Source: Cytophagaceae bacterium
GTDB taxonomy: Bacteria; Bacteroidota; Bacteroidia; Cytophagales; Spirosomataceae
Reading direction: 5' to 3'
Length of the DNA stretch: 64,000 nucleotides
Assembly: GCA_947450365.1 (NCBI GenBank)
Contig: CANFVE010000001.1
Span: 90,538-154,537 of the forward strand
A model generated the notes under the pieces. The model made no database searches. It was not told the origin of the DNA and saw nothing but the letters and a program-made list of their open reading frames with translations. This document shows positions 27,541-36,213 of the stretch, piece by piece (position 1 is the first letter of the stretch; every line of letters begins with the position of its first letter). Position numbers and translations under genes: made by a program.

Positions 27541-28797
27541 CTAGGTTCCTTGCATTTTTTTGATGTAAGCAGATGGCGTCAAACCCATTCGCGCCTTAAA
27601 GGCGTCAATAAATTTAGATCGCGACACAAAACCGGCCTCAGTGGAAATTGCCTCTAAGGTCAGCTTCTTGGCAGAACCTTCCTCGATCATTTGGCATGCA
27701 TACCTAATCCGCAAATCGTTTTTCCATTCCCCAAAGGTTTTGTTCAATTCCTGATTAAAGTAATTCGATAAAAATCGCTCCGGAACCTTTAGGTCAAATG
27801 ACATTTGCGACAAGGTAAAATTCGACTTGATAAACGGATTCTCTGCTAAATAAGGATGAATCAAGGCTTCCAAATCCTCCTCGAATCCATTCGCTTTCAC
27901 TTGTTTCGTCAAACTCGATTTTAATTTTTTCAAGGTAGTCATTTGGGCCAAATCCTCCGTGTAGGAAATATTGCCATACAAAATGTTCGGATAGAGAAAC
28001 AAAAAGAAATTTTGGATAAAAAAACCTCCCCCACAGATCCTGAAAAAATGCTCCTCACTAAAAATTTCGACAAAAGATAGACCAAAAATCGAAAAAGGAC
28101 GCGTATACAGCGTAATCATATGCCCCAAACTCGTACAAGCAATAATCACTTGGAAGGCGACCAAGGTGAAAAACCAACGTTGGATAACCCGATGATTCGT
28201 CGGCGTCGTCCCATATTTTTCGACCAATTGGCGCTTATTCCAAAAGAAATACCCCAACGAAAGCCCCGCATACATCAATACATGAATTGACCGACCATAT
28301 AATAATTGCTCAAAACTTACCCAGCGAAACGGTAAATTATAGTCCTCCGTGATATTGACAATTTCATGCGCCATCCTAGTTTTTACATCCAAGGATAAGG
28401 TCGTAAATGGCAAACAGGCAATGCCAACAAATACCGCCGGAAGCAAATGCAAGCCATCCAATATCCTAAAGGATTTATCCTCCGAAACCGTATGTTTGAC
28501 GTAATAAAATAAACTGGGGCCCAGAAGAAAGGACAGCGGCAAAAAATGAACAAAACAAATCCCTTCCCAAAATTCACTCTTGCTATAATGTAAGCCAAAA
28601 TAAACCAGGACAATCAAATTGCAGCAAAGAAAAAATAAAGCTAAAAAGATATTGGACCTATTTAATGAACTTAAATAGTACAAAAGTATAAAGGATGTAA
28701 ACAGTCCAAAGACCGGAGCTAGGATTTCCAAAAATTGTAATTTCAACCCGCAAGGTACTAATATTCCCCAATTGCCAAAAATTTCCATAAAAACCAT
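27541..28797 (-). CDS. Membrane-bound AraC-family regulator
   Basis: A protein of about 418 residues with roughly seven N-terminal membrane helices (to about residue 270) and a C-terminal AraC double HTH: FTLSQMSFDLKVPERFLSNYF, RIRYACQMIEEG, and AGFVSRSKFIDAFKARMGLTPSAYI. The open frame begins at GTG 28821, but ATGs at 28797 and 28788 are more likely; I give the first. It has the same architecture as the regulator at 16559 but is clearly diverged. It lies upstream of DUF1593 on the same strand and is divergent from the metallo-beta-lactamase-fold gene, both of which are candidate targets. Confidence 0.8.
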   Translation of the reverse strand: MVFMEIFGNWGILVPCGLKLQFLEILAPVFGLFTSFILLYYLSSLNRSNIFLALFFLCCNLIVLVYFGLHYSKSEFWEGICFVHFLPLSFLLGPSLFYYVKHTVSEDKSFRILDGLHLLPAVFVGIACLPFTTLSLDVKTRMAHEIVNITEDYNLPFRWVSFEQLLYGRSIHVLMYAGLSLGYFFWNKRQLVEKYGTTPTNHRVIQRWFFTLVAFQVIIACTSLGHMITLYTRPFSIFGLSFVEIFSEEHFFRICGGGFFIQNFFLFLYPNILYGNISYTEDLAQMTTLKKLKSSLTKQVKANGFEEDLEALIHPYLAENPFIKSNFTLSQMSFDLKVPERFLSNYFNQELNKTFGEWKNDLRIRYACQMIEEGSAKKLTLEAISTEAGFVSRSKFIDAFKARMGLTPSAYIKKMQGT

Positions 28798-28938
28798 ACA
28801 CACAATTTTATATACTTTCACATTATACCTTAAGATTCATATTTTCAAATCTGAAAAATGCCAGTCATAATACCCCATATTTTATTTAATGGTTTCGGCC
28901 TTTTTGCCTATTCTCTTAAATAGTCTGCCAAGGTTCCC

Positions 28939-28968
28939 TTTGATATTCCCTCATTTCCTTTAATTTCG
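28939..28968 (+). promoter_or_regulatory. Promoter of the metallo-beta-lactamase-fold gene
   Basis: TTTG at 28939-28942, an 18-nt spacer, then TAATTTCG at 28961-28968. This fits the Bacteroidota -33/-7 pattern (TTTG, TAnnTTTG) with one mismatch. The start codon follows 8 to 23 nt later. Confidence 0.55.
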
Positions 28969-28991
28969 TCCTATCCATGATGCTCCCACGA

Positions 28992-29879
28992 ATGAAATTC
29001 CTCCTGTTACTTGCCCTTTTCGCCCTACCTATTTCCATCCATGCCCAAACGAAATTAGTTTTATTAGGCACAGGAACCCCCTTTGCAGATCCTGAAAGGT
29101 CCGGACCTTCTTTGGCGATCGTGGTGGGAGGGCGTAGTTACCTCGTGGACGCCGGCCCCGGTCTCGTTCGACGCGCCACCGCCGCCTATAAAAAAGGATT
29201 ACAAGGCCTCCAAGCAGATCAATTACGCACCCTTTTTCTCACTCATTTGCATTCCGACCACACCACAGGCCTCAGTGATCTTATTTTTACCCCCGCCGTT
29301 CTCGACCGAAATGCACCTCTCCGCATTTTTGGCCCCAAAGGAACTAAAAAAATGGTTCGGCATACCCAACAAGCATTCCAAGAAGACATGAAAATTCGAA
29401 TCCATGGCTTGGAATTTGGAAACGCAATGGGCTACCAAGTACCGGTACAAGAAATTTCACCAGGACTAATTTATCAAGATTCCCTCATTCGGGTAAAAGC
29501 CTTCCGCGTCAACCATGGATCCTGGAAAGAAGCCTTCGGTTTCCGGTTCGAAACCGCTGACAAAATTATTGTTGTATCTGGCGATTGTACCTACAGCGAG
29601 GAATTAATCGAACATGCCAAAGGGGCAGATATCTTAGTACATGAAGTCTATTCCAGCATTGGCTTGAATAAACGGGAACAACGTTGGAAAAATTACCACA
29701 GTACCTTTCATACCTCACCCGAACAACTCGGTCAAATCGCCCAATTGGCCAAACCCAAATTAGTCGTACTGACACATCAATTGTTTTTTGGGACCCCACC
29801 AGACAAACTCCTTCAAGAAGTCAAAAATGCCTATGCTGGAATGGTCGTTCAAGGAAATGACTTGGACGTATTTGATTAA
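28992..29879 (+). CDS. Exported MBL-fold hydrolase (RNase Z / arylsulfatase-like)
   Basis: A 295-residue exported metallo-beta-lactamase-fold hydrolase. The ATG at 28992 gives a clean signal peptide (MKFLLLLALFALPISIHAQ); an ATG at 28977 adds five residues. Metal-site motifs: FLTHLHSDHTTGLSDL (HxHxDH), GDCTYSE with the bridging Asp, and VVLTHQLFF. The RNase-Z-like subtype also includes periplasmic arylsulfatases and phosphodiesterases, and export makes a tRNA role implausible. Its stop codon overlaps the stop of the convergent CarboxypepD_reg gene by 4 nt. Confidence 0.82.
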   Translation: MKFLLLLALFALPISIHAQTKLVLLGTGTPFADPERSGPSLAIVVGGRSYLVDAGPGLVRRATAAYKKGLQGLQADQLRTLFLTHLHSDHTTGLSDLIFTPAVLDRNAPLRIFGPKGTKKMVRHTQQAFQEDMKIRIHGLEFGNAMGYQVPVQEISPGLIYQDSLIRVKAFRVNHGSWKEAFGFRFETADKIIVVSGDCTYSEELIEHAKGADILVHEVYSSIGLNKREQRWKNYHSTFHTSPEQLGQIAQLAKPKLVVLTHQLFFGTPPDKLLQEVKNAYAGMVVQGNDLDVFD

Positions 29880-30991
29880 TCCACTGGCAATTCATAATCC
29901 ATGGGCAACAATTCTGCCATTCGCGCGAGGCCCATTTCACCCCTTAATTCCAAGGTGAATGGGTCTTGTAAATTGCCCATCGCATTGAATACCACCAGGC
30001 CTTTGGGGATTAAAATGGAATACGGATATGGCGCATCCATAAACACGGGACGGCTGACTCTTTTTTTGGAATACACGAGTTCGATGGCGTTACTAATGTC
30101 CAACAAATACAATTCCGTATCCTTAATACGTTTGATGTATTGAAAGGGGGTAAAGGAAAAATGCCGATTCGTCGACACATCATAAAAATACCCCCTCCTG
30201 CCCGCCGATAGGTCTTGCATGCCCGGTTTCAATAAATAGGCCTGAAAGCCTGCATCCTCCAAACGGCCTTCGATCATCGATTTTAAAAAATGACTCAGGG
30301 ATCCCAAATATGCATCTTTTCGGTTTTCCTCCCATTTCTCCGCCTGCCGTTTATCCACCGGCTGAATCAGCTCATATCGCGCCAAACCCCGAAAGGATGT
30401 CAAACGTTTACTCACCTCCAAGCGATCCAATTCATACGTAATTATATAGCCCAAGGTTTGGTTTTCAATCACCAAAGGGCTACTCGCCGTGGCCACCAAC
30501 AACTCATCCGTTTGACTAAAATCCACCGCCTCCCGATTCCGAATTTTCACCTGTTTCTTATTGTAACTTTCACCCAGAAATATCCGCTCAAAGGTTTTCA
30601 TTTGCTTCTCCCATACCTTATCCCGAGTCGCTACCACCCGAATTTCATCCAAGGTTTTCGTATCCTCAGCCAAGCGTACGGCTAAATTTTTAGCCTGCTT
30701 GTCCACATCTAAAAAATCAATAAAAGGCGTATATCCGACCATCGAGGCTACGATCTTGTAGCGGCCAAAGGGAATATTCCTCAACTGAAATCGGCCTAAT
30801 GAATCCGTTTGCGTCCCCAAAGTCGTTCCTTCCAAATAAATATTTACCCCCGGTATCCCGCCTCCCTTTCCCGCCAATTCGACAACGCTCCCTTTAACAG
30901 AACCCCTTTCCTGTGCCGAAATTTGAAGCGAAAAGAGGAGTATTGCCAGCATCCACGAAAGCCTACCAATGGAAAATAGTTTATATTTCAT
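29876..30991 (-). CDS. Exported CarboxypepD_reg-domain protein without a TonB barrel
   Basis: A 371-residue exported protein. The ATG at 30991 yields a signal peptide (ending LQISAQ) and lies 2 nt after the stop of the MFS gene at 30994, so the two are co-transcribed. Residues about 28-105 are a carboxypeptidase-D regulatory-like beta-sandwich (GVNIYLEGTTLGTQTDSLGR, IPFGRYKIVASMVGY). The remainder is a soluble domain containing TDELLVATASSPLVIENQTL and GYIITYELDRLEV, seen in other Bacteroidota proteins of this type. It lacks the TonB plug and barrel found in SusC-like proteins. Function unknown. Confidence 0.75.
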   Translation of the reverse strand: MKYKLFSIGRLSWMLAILLFSLQISAQERGSVKGSVVELAGKGGGIPGVNIYLEGTTLGTQTDSLGRFQLRNIPFGRYKIVASMVGYTPFIDFLDVDKQAKNLAVRLAEDTKTLDEIRVVATRDKVWEKQMKTFERIFLGESYNKKQVKIRNREAVDFSQTDELLVATASSPLVIENQTLGYIITYELDRLEVSKRLTSFRGLARYELIQPVDKRQAEKWEENRKDAYLGSLSHFLKSMIEGRLEDAGFQAYLLKPGMQDLSAGRRGYFYDVSTNRHFSFTPFQYIKRIKDTELYLLDISNAIELVYSKKRVSRPVFMDAPYPYSILIPKGLVVFNAMGNLQDPFTLELRGEMGLARMAELLPMDYELPVD

Positions 30992-30993
30992 AT

Positions 30994-32235
30994 CTAGTCG
31001 AATAATTGGATTCGTTTGTTTTGAATTATCGGTTTTGCCCAAAAACCAATGCTAAAAATATAGCCCAAACTAAGAAATAAGATCCCCATGCCCGTTTGTA
31101 AACCCCAATGATCCCCGATCCAACCCACCAAAAACGGCACAATCGCCCCACCAATTATTCCCGTCACAATGATCCCCGAAAAGGACCCATGGTGCTTATC
31201 GACCGAGTTTAAGGCTAAAGAAAAAATCACCGGATAAATGACGGAAGCAAAAAAACCGACCAAGGGAAATGCCACCAAAGCATAACCCAAAGGCCCCCAG
31301 AGCGCAAATCCCAACGAAATCATCGCCATGAACGTAAACAATGAAAGCACCACCCGACTATCCATGATTTTCAACAACACCAAACCCAAAATCCCTCCAG
31401 CCGTCATGAATCCCCAAAAATAGGCCACCGTATCTGCCCCAACCGTCTGCGGATCCACCTGGTGATAGGTCACTAAAAATTGCGATATCCAATTTGCCAC
31501 CCCCTGTTCCGTACCCACATAGCAAAGCATAGCGAAAAAGTACAGAAGCACATATTTGTTTTTGAATAATTCGATATGCGTGGCGAGAGGTCCCGCTTTT
31601 TCCTCTTCCCTGAGGTCCACGCTTGGGAATTTGGATAGATAAATAACAAACATCATCCCGAGACAAATCACCACAAAAAGAAAATAAAGAGAAAGCCAAG
31701 ATAAATTTTCAGGTAAATATGCAAATATGCCCGACATCCAATTGGCCTCCGTTTGCGCTAATTTTTTTTGACTTAAAAAATATTGATATACCATCGGACT
31801 CAAGAAGGAAGCAAATCCAAAGGTCAACTGCCCCATTACCGAATAAAATGCATAATGTTCCTCGCCTCCCGCCGTACGGAGAAGGGGATTTATGACCACT
31901 TGGAGCATCGCCATGCCGCAACCGATCAGAAAAAGAGATAAAATCGCCGACAAATAATTTGGAAAAATCACCATCAACATGGATCCCACGCAGGCCAACG
32001 CAAATGCAAAAATCATCACCTTCTTCTCATGATACACCTCCAAAAACATCCCAGCCGGAATGGACATAATGCCATAAGCAATGAAAAAAGCAAAGGGCAA
32101 AAGAGCAACAAGCGTTAGGTTTAGGTGGAAGCCTTGAATAATATCTGGAATCAGTGGACCAATGATGTTCGATAAAAAGGAAATCACAAAAAAGGTCAAC
32201 ATGATGATGAAAACGAGGTAAGGGCTTTTTTGCAT
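30994..32235 (-). CDS. FucP-like sugar MFS transporter
   Basis: A 413-residue inner-membrane protein with twelve predicted helices, of the FucP/GlcP branch of the major facilitator superfamily (sugar:proton symporters). Visible: the N-terminal FFVISFLSNIIGPLIPDI helix, FAFFIAYGIMSIPAGMFLE, the GCGMAMLQVVINPLLRTAGG segment that marks FucP-type carriers (in place of the usual N-P-L signature), and KHHGSFSGIIVTGIIGGAIVP in the C-terminal half. Neighbouring genes (PIG-L, MBL, DUF1593) fit uptake of a sugar or amino sugar. It is divergent from the PIG-L gene, with a shared 111-nt promoter region. Confidence 0.85.
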   Translation of the reverse strand: MQKSPYLVFIIMLTFFVISFLSNIIGPLIPDIIQGFHLNLTLVALLPFAFFIAYGIMSIPAGMFLEVYHEKKVMIFAFALACVGSMLMVIFPNYLSAILSLFLIGCGMAMLQVVINPLLRTAGGEEHYAFYSVMGQLTFGFASFLSPMVYQYFLSQKKLAQTEANWMSGIFAYLPENLSWLSLYFLFVVICLGMMFVIYLSKFPSVDLREEEKAGPLATHIELFKNKYVLLYFFAMLCYVGTEQGVANWISQFLVTYHQVDPQTVGADTVAYFWGFMTAGGILGLVLLKIMDSRVVLSLFTFMAMISLGFALWGPLGYALVAFPLVGFFASVIYPVIFSLALNSVDKHHGSFSGIIVTGIIGGAIVPFLVGWIGDHWGLQTGMGILFLSLGYIFSIGFWAKPIIQNKRIQLFD

Positions 32236-32346
32236 GTATTAAATAGGTTTTTATGAATGTAAAAATAGAAGAAAGCACGAGAAATGTTCAGGTAATTGGA
32301 AAATTACTGCGAATTGGTTAACATTGATTTTTAAACCTATTATCCT

Positions 32347-33219
32347 ATGAAATCTATTTACACCTGTGTGTTTTTATTATTTGCCTATAGCCTTTTAGCG
32401 CAAACCAAACCTCTTCGGATTATGTTTATCGGAGCGCATCCGGATGATTGCGACATCAAAGGCGGCGGAACAGCGGCCTTATTTGTGGAAATGGGGCACC
32501 AAGTTAAATTTTTATCAGTCACGAATGGGGATGCGGGACATCAATCGCAAGGCGGAGGAATGTTAGCCAAACGCCGAATCGCTGAAACCAAGGAAGTCGC
32601 CAAACGACTGGGTGTTTCCTACGATGTATTGGATAATCACGACGGGGAATTATTGCCGACCCTGGAAATTCGCCTACAAATTATTCGCAAAATCCGGGAA
32701 TGGAAAGCGGATGTCGTGATCGCCCCGCGTTCAAATGATTACCATCCGGATCATCGTTATACCGGCGTTTTAGTGCAGGATGCAGCATTTATGGTAGGCG
32801 TACCGAATGTAGCGCCAGATGTGGAGCCTTTGCGCAAAAATCCAGTTTTCTTATATTTTCAGGATAATTTTAAAAAGCCAAATCCATTCCAACCGGATAT
32901 CGCTGTGGACATCACGCCCGTGATTGAGAAAAAATTGGCGGGCCTTGATGCGCATCAATCCCAGTTTTACGAGTGGTTGCCCTGGATCGGAAATTATGAA
33001 GAAGAGGTACCCAAAGACCCAGCCAAACACAAGGCCTATTTATTGCAAAAACGCGTAAGCAAACCAAACCCCGAGGTGCAGAAAAGTTTAGAGAAATGGT
33101 ATGGTTCTGCCCGCGCGGCGAAAATAATGTATGCGGAAGCTTTTGAGATTTGTGAATATGGATCTCAGCCGACCGAAGCGGAGATTCGAACCCTTTTTCC
33201 AATGTTAAAAGCGAATTAA
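32347..33219 (+). CDS. Exported PIG-L/LmbE-family deacetylase
   Basis: A 290-residue exported zinc-dependent deacetylase. Signal peptide about 1-19 (ending LLAQ). Motifs: MFIGAHPDDCDIKGGGTAAL (AHPDD, metal and catalytic Asp), VTNGDAGHQ, and PRSNDYHPDHRYTG (HPDH, third metal ligand). Family members remove acetyl groups from GlcNAc-type substrates; an exported member next to a FucP-like transporter suggests amino-sugar scavenging. Its stop codon overlaps that of the convergent WYL regulator by 4 nt (TTAA shared). Confidence 0.87.
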   Translation: MKSIYTCVFLLFAYSLLAQTKPLRIMFIGAHPDDCDIKGGGTAALFVEMGHQVKFLSVTNGDAGHQSQGGGMLAKRRIAETKEVAKRLGVSYDVLDNHDGELLPTLEIRLQIIRKIREWKADVVIAPRSNDYHPDHRYTGVLVQDAAFMVGVPNVAPDVEPLRKNPVFLYFQDNFKKPNPFQPDIAVDITPVIEKKLAGLDAHQSQFYEWLPWIGNYEEEVPKDPAKHKAYLLQKRVSKPNPEVQKSLEKWYGSARAAKIMYAEAFEICEYGSQPTEAEIRTLFPMLKAN

Positions 33220-34280
33220 AGGTAATTTTCTGCTGCTTTTTGTAATCTGTTTCGCATTTTTTGACGGAGAGCAAGGGGCTCCACCACCTGAATTTCATTC
33301 GCAAAACGCATGAGAAATCCTTCCAGTTCTTGGTTGATTTCCATGTACAAGCCCACGGACAATCCCTCCATTTTTTGGGATTCATGAATGGGGTATTTTT
33401 GAATGTATTGCCCGAGCCAAGGGGCCTCTGGACTAATCTCTAATCTCAGATGAACTTTTTGAACAGGCGCAGCCCCATGGGTATTTCGGAAAATTCCGAG
33501 GACATCCTTGAAGAAGTCGGCGGGATTAAATCCTGCCGGAATGCGGAGCTTGGCGGAACCTAATTCCTGGATAGATTCGATTCGATCTAGGGCGTAAATC
33601 CAACAATCCTCCAAACGAGGCCGTATCACCCCCGCCATTTCCTCCACTCGATAGAATAATAAATACCAGCCGGTATACCAACCGTTATTGTACTCTTTAA
33701 TCATCAATGGCAAACCCCTTTTGACACTCGCTGGACCCTCTACCTCCAAGCCCTTATGTGTAATCGCGATTAGTTTTTTGGCATAAATGCAAGCGAGGAG
33801 GGTTTTCAATTGCTCCGAGCCGCTGCGTTCCCCCTCTTTGATTAATTGGATCGCTGACCAGGGTAATACTTCATGAAATTGTGCCAAATTATTCTCCAAA
33901 CTTATCGCTCGTAATTTATTCACGATTCCATTACCAGTTCCTTCGGTGAATAAATGTTTGTTGAACTCAATAATCGATGCGATTTGATTTAATTCTTTTT
34001 CTGAAAAAGAGGGAAAAGCACTGATGTCGTCACGGATATAGCGATATTGTTGGCTCGCCCGGGAATATTTGATTAGTTCCCCATGCGCATTCTCCAAACT
34101 CGGATAACGCTCCTTTAGTTTCTCCTTTAATTCTCGTATATCCCGATTAAACGTCCTTTCCCCATATCCCACCTCATCCCACACATCCTTAAAATAGGAC
34201 GACACATGCGCAAAAGTCACCGTAAATGTTTTGCGGAGAAACAAGTCATTTAATTCTTTTACGCGCTCCTTGGCCTGCAT
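33216..34280 (-). CDS. WYL-domain transcriptional regulator
   Basis: A 354-residue cytoplasmic regulator. The N-terminal region (about 1-90) is a winged HTH with RTFNRDIRELKEKLKERY, the DeoR-like recognition helix. The C-terminal region (about 160-350) is a WYL-type ligand-sensing domain with YNNGWYTGWYLLFYRV, ending in a helical WCX-like segment (PLALRQKMRNRLQKA). WYL domains bind nucleic acids or small effectors. Divergent from a small membrane-protein gene, with an inverted repeat AAACCG/CGGTTT (34317-34339) between them that could be its operator. Confidence 0.82.
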   Translation of the reverse strand: MQAKERVKELNDLFLRKTFTVTFAHVSSYFKDVWDEVGYGERTFNRDIRELKEKLKERYPSLENAHGELIKYSRASQQYRYIRDDISAFPSFSEKELNQIASIIEFNKHLFTEGTGNGIVNKLRAISLENNLAQFHEVLPWSAIQLIKEGERSGSEQLKTLLACIYAKKLIAITHKGLEVEGPASVKRGLPLMIKEYNNGWYTGWYLLFYRVEEMAGVIRPRLEDCWIYALDRIESIQELGSAKLRIPAGFNPADFFKDVLGIFRNTHGAAPVQKVHLRLEISPEAPWLGQYIQKYPIHESQKMEGLSVGLYMEINQELEGFLMRFANEIQVVEPLALRQKMRNRLQKAAENYL

Positions 34281-34316
34281 GGATGTATTTTTTGTGTAAT
34301 GTATGAAATTTTTAGT

Positions 34317-34339
34317 AAACCGACAATTTGTGGCGGTTT
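34317..34339. promoter_or_regulatory. Inverted repeat between WYL regulator and membrane protein
   Basis: AAACCG at 34317-34322 and CGGTTT at 34334-34339, separated by 11 nt, in the 99-nt divergent promoter region. The spacing suits a dimeric regulator. Weak evidence alone. Confidence 0.3.
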
Positions 34340-34379
34340 GAAATAAGAATTTTGGGTATTCAAAAAAAACAAAAGCGAT

Positions 34380-34685
34380 ATGAAAAATGTAAAATCTGGG
34401 GTTTTGAGTTATTTGTGGTTGGCCGTTTACGTATATGCTACGCAGGGTTATTTGATTGCGATGGGAAAAAAATTACCGGTTCGGTCGATGTGGTTACAGG
34501 TGTTGGTGCTTGTGAACTTTATTATTTCCATTTATTTGATGGTAGCGCCTTATGAATTATTCGGACAAAGGACTTCGGATGGCATGCATACGTTGTTGCT
34601 TACCGCTTTCTCAATCTATATGATTGTAGGCTCAGGCTTACACCTTTTTTCGGCCTTGGAAACGGATTCACATGTTAGCCATTAA
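34380..34685 (+). CDS. Small integral membrane protein (101 aa)
   Basis: A 101-residue protein with about three membrane helices (around residues 7-25, 38-58 and 70-92) and a histidine-containing tail (SHVSH). No family recognised. The polar MGKKLPVRSM loop between helices 1 and 2 suggests a positive-inside cytoplasmic turn. It is divergent from the WYL regulator and upstream of the subtilisin-like gene, from which it is separated by two palindromes. Confidence 0.6.
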   Translation: MKNVKSGVLSYLWLAVYVYATQGYLIAMGKKLPVRSMWLQVLVLVNFIISIYLMVAPYELFGQRTSDGMHTLLLTAFSIYMIVGSGLHLFSALETDSHVSH

Positions 34686-34693
34686 TTTTTTGT

Positions 34694-34741
34694 GATTTTG
34701 GTACAAAATCGGCTTTTAATTCATGATTTTGGTACAAAATC
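34694..34741. promoter_or_regulatory. Two identical palindromes upstream of the S8 peptidase gene
   Basis: GATTTTGGTACAAAATC occurs twice, at 34694-34710 and 34725-34741. Each is a perfect inverted repeat of GATTTTG and CAAAATC around GTA. The centres are 31 nt apart, about three helical turns, and the second ends 66 nt before the ATG at 34808. The arrangement suits tandem operators; attenuator or terminator hairpins are also possible. Confidence 0.55.
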
Positions 34742-34807
34742 AGGTTGTAGAAATTTAGTACATGGAGTAATTTAATGGAATCTTTTACAACTTATAAAAC
34801 TTATATT

Positions 34808-36085
34808 ATGAACCGGAAATTACTAGTCCCAGGCATGTTTATTGCCTTGGCCAGCCTCGTCGTAGCATGTAACGAAGAGCTGACTCAAATTAATCCGAGT
34901 GCCACTAAAAATTCTTTAATTAGTGATTTATCCCAACCCACTAATTCCATGAACAAATCCGATGAGGATGACCTTAAGGATTCTTACATTGTGGTTTATA
35001 AGGATAATATGTCAATTAATGCACTGGGTTTTGACATGAATGCCTTAGCCCAAAGTGATGGCGTAAAAGCGGATCAAGTTTATACCGAGGCCATCAAGGG
35101 GTATTCTGCTAAAATCTCAGCCTCTACGCTTGCAAAATTAAAGAAAAACCCGAATATCGATTTTATCGAAAAAGACCAAGTTTACACCATTAACACGACG
35201 CAAAGTTCGGTACCTGTTTGGGGCATTGATCGAATCGATGATACAGGAACTGGCCTAGATGGTAAGTTTACTTATACCAGTACAGGAACCGGCGTAGACG
35301 CCTATATTATTGATACGGGAATTTATACGAATCATACGGAATTTGAGGGGCGTGCTGTGAGCGGATTTAATTCGGTTGGGACTTCTTCAACAGATCAAAA
35401 TGGGCATGGTACGCACGTGGCAGGAACTGTAGGAGGCAAATCTTGGGGCGTTGCGAAAAAGGTGAATTTAATTGCTGTTCGGGTGTTGGATGCCTCGGGT
35501 TCGGGTACGACTTCGGGCGTGATAGCGGGGATTAACTGGGCCATTACGCATCATACGACTAGACCTGCGGTTGCCAATATGTCCTTAGGTGGGGGTGCTT
35601 CTGCCGCCTTAGATGCTGCCGTACAAAGTGCTGTGGCAGATGGGATTGTCATGTGTGTGGCCGCTGGTAATAATACCCGGGATGCAAGTCTATATTCGCC
35701 ATCGCGTGTCAGTGCAGCCATCACCGTGGGTTCATCGGGTGCTTATCCTTACCCAGGGGCTTTATACCCATATAACTCGTCCATCGGTTCTACCTTTAAA
35801 TACGATGCTTATTCTTCATTTTCCAATTATGGAACCATCGTAGATTTATTCGCACCGGGTTCGGGCATACGGTCTGCTTGGTACACAAGTACTTCTGCGA
35901 CGAATACACTCAGTGGAACATCCATGGCGACCCCTCATGTGACTGGGGTTGCTGCTTTGTATTTGGCATTAAACCCAAGCAAAACGCCTGCGCAAGTTGA
36001 AACAGAATTAAAAAACAACGCCAAAGCCAAGGTAACAGGTATGCCATCTGGAACTACAAATAAATTATTGTATTCTAGCTACTAA
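34808..36085 (+). CDS. Subtilisin-like (S8) peptidase, lipoprotein
   Basis: A 425-residue serine protease. The ATG at 34808 gives a lipoprotein signal (lipobox VVAC near residue 19). Next is an inhibitor-I9 propeptide (about 55-130: DSYIVVYKDNMS, GYSAKISASTLAKLKKNP, IDFIEKDQVY). The catalytic domain is proteinase-K-like, with Asp in YIIDTGIYTNH, His in NGHGTHVAGTVGG and Ser in LSGTSMATPHVTGVAALYL; the oxyanion Asn is in CVAAGNNT. It ends right after the catalytic domain with no T9SS tail. It is probably anchored to the periplasmic or surface leaflet until self-processing. A terminator follows. Confidence 0.92.
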   Translation: MNRKLLVPGMFIALASLVVACNEELTQINPSATKNSLISDLSQPTNSMNKSDEDDLKDSYIVVYKDNMSINALGFDMNALAQSDGVKADQVYTEAIKGYSAKISASTLAKLKKNPNIDFIEKDQVYTINTTQSSVPVWGIDRIDDTGTGLDGKFTYTSTGTGVDAYIIDTGIYTNHTEFEGRAVSGFNSVGTSSTDQNGHGTHVAGTVGGKSWGVAKKVNLIAVRVLDASGSGTTSGVIAGINWAITHHTTRPAVANMSLGGGASAALDAAVQSAVADGIVMCVAAGNNTRDASLYSPSRVSAAITVGSSGAYPYPGALYPYNSSIGSTFKYDAYSSFSNYGTIVDLFAPGSGIRSAWYTSTSATNTLSGTSMATPHVTGVAALYLALNPSKTPAQVETELKNNAKAKVTGMPSGTTNKLLYSSY

Positions 36086-36103
36086 TTTTCTAATCACCTT
36101 CAT

Positions 36104-36145
36104 AGCGATGAATCCCCTGTCTTCAGGTCGGTTCATCGCTTTTTC
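36104..36145 (+). terminator. Rho-independent terminator after the S8 peptidase gene
   Basis: Outer stem AGCGATGAA/TTCATCGCT (9 bp) enclosing an inner CCTG-TCTT-CAGG hairpin, followed by five T residues. It starts 19 nt past the stop codon. Confidence 0.8.
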
Positions 36146-36213
36146 TTTGTCCCCTTGCCAAATAATCTCTAAAAATCACTAATTTGTAGAAAATTAACCT
36201 AGACCATTTTCCT

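Noticed and set aside
28992-29879. tRNA 3'-processing RNase Z
   Set aside because: The catalytic motifs match, but the protein has a clear signal peptide, so a cytoplasmic tRNA role is unlikely.
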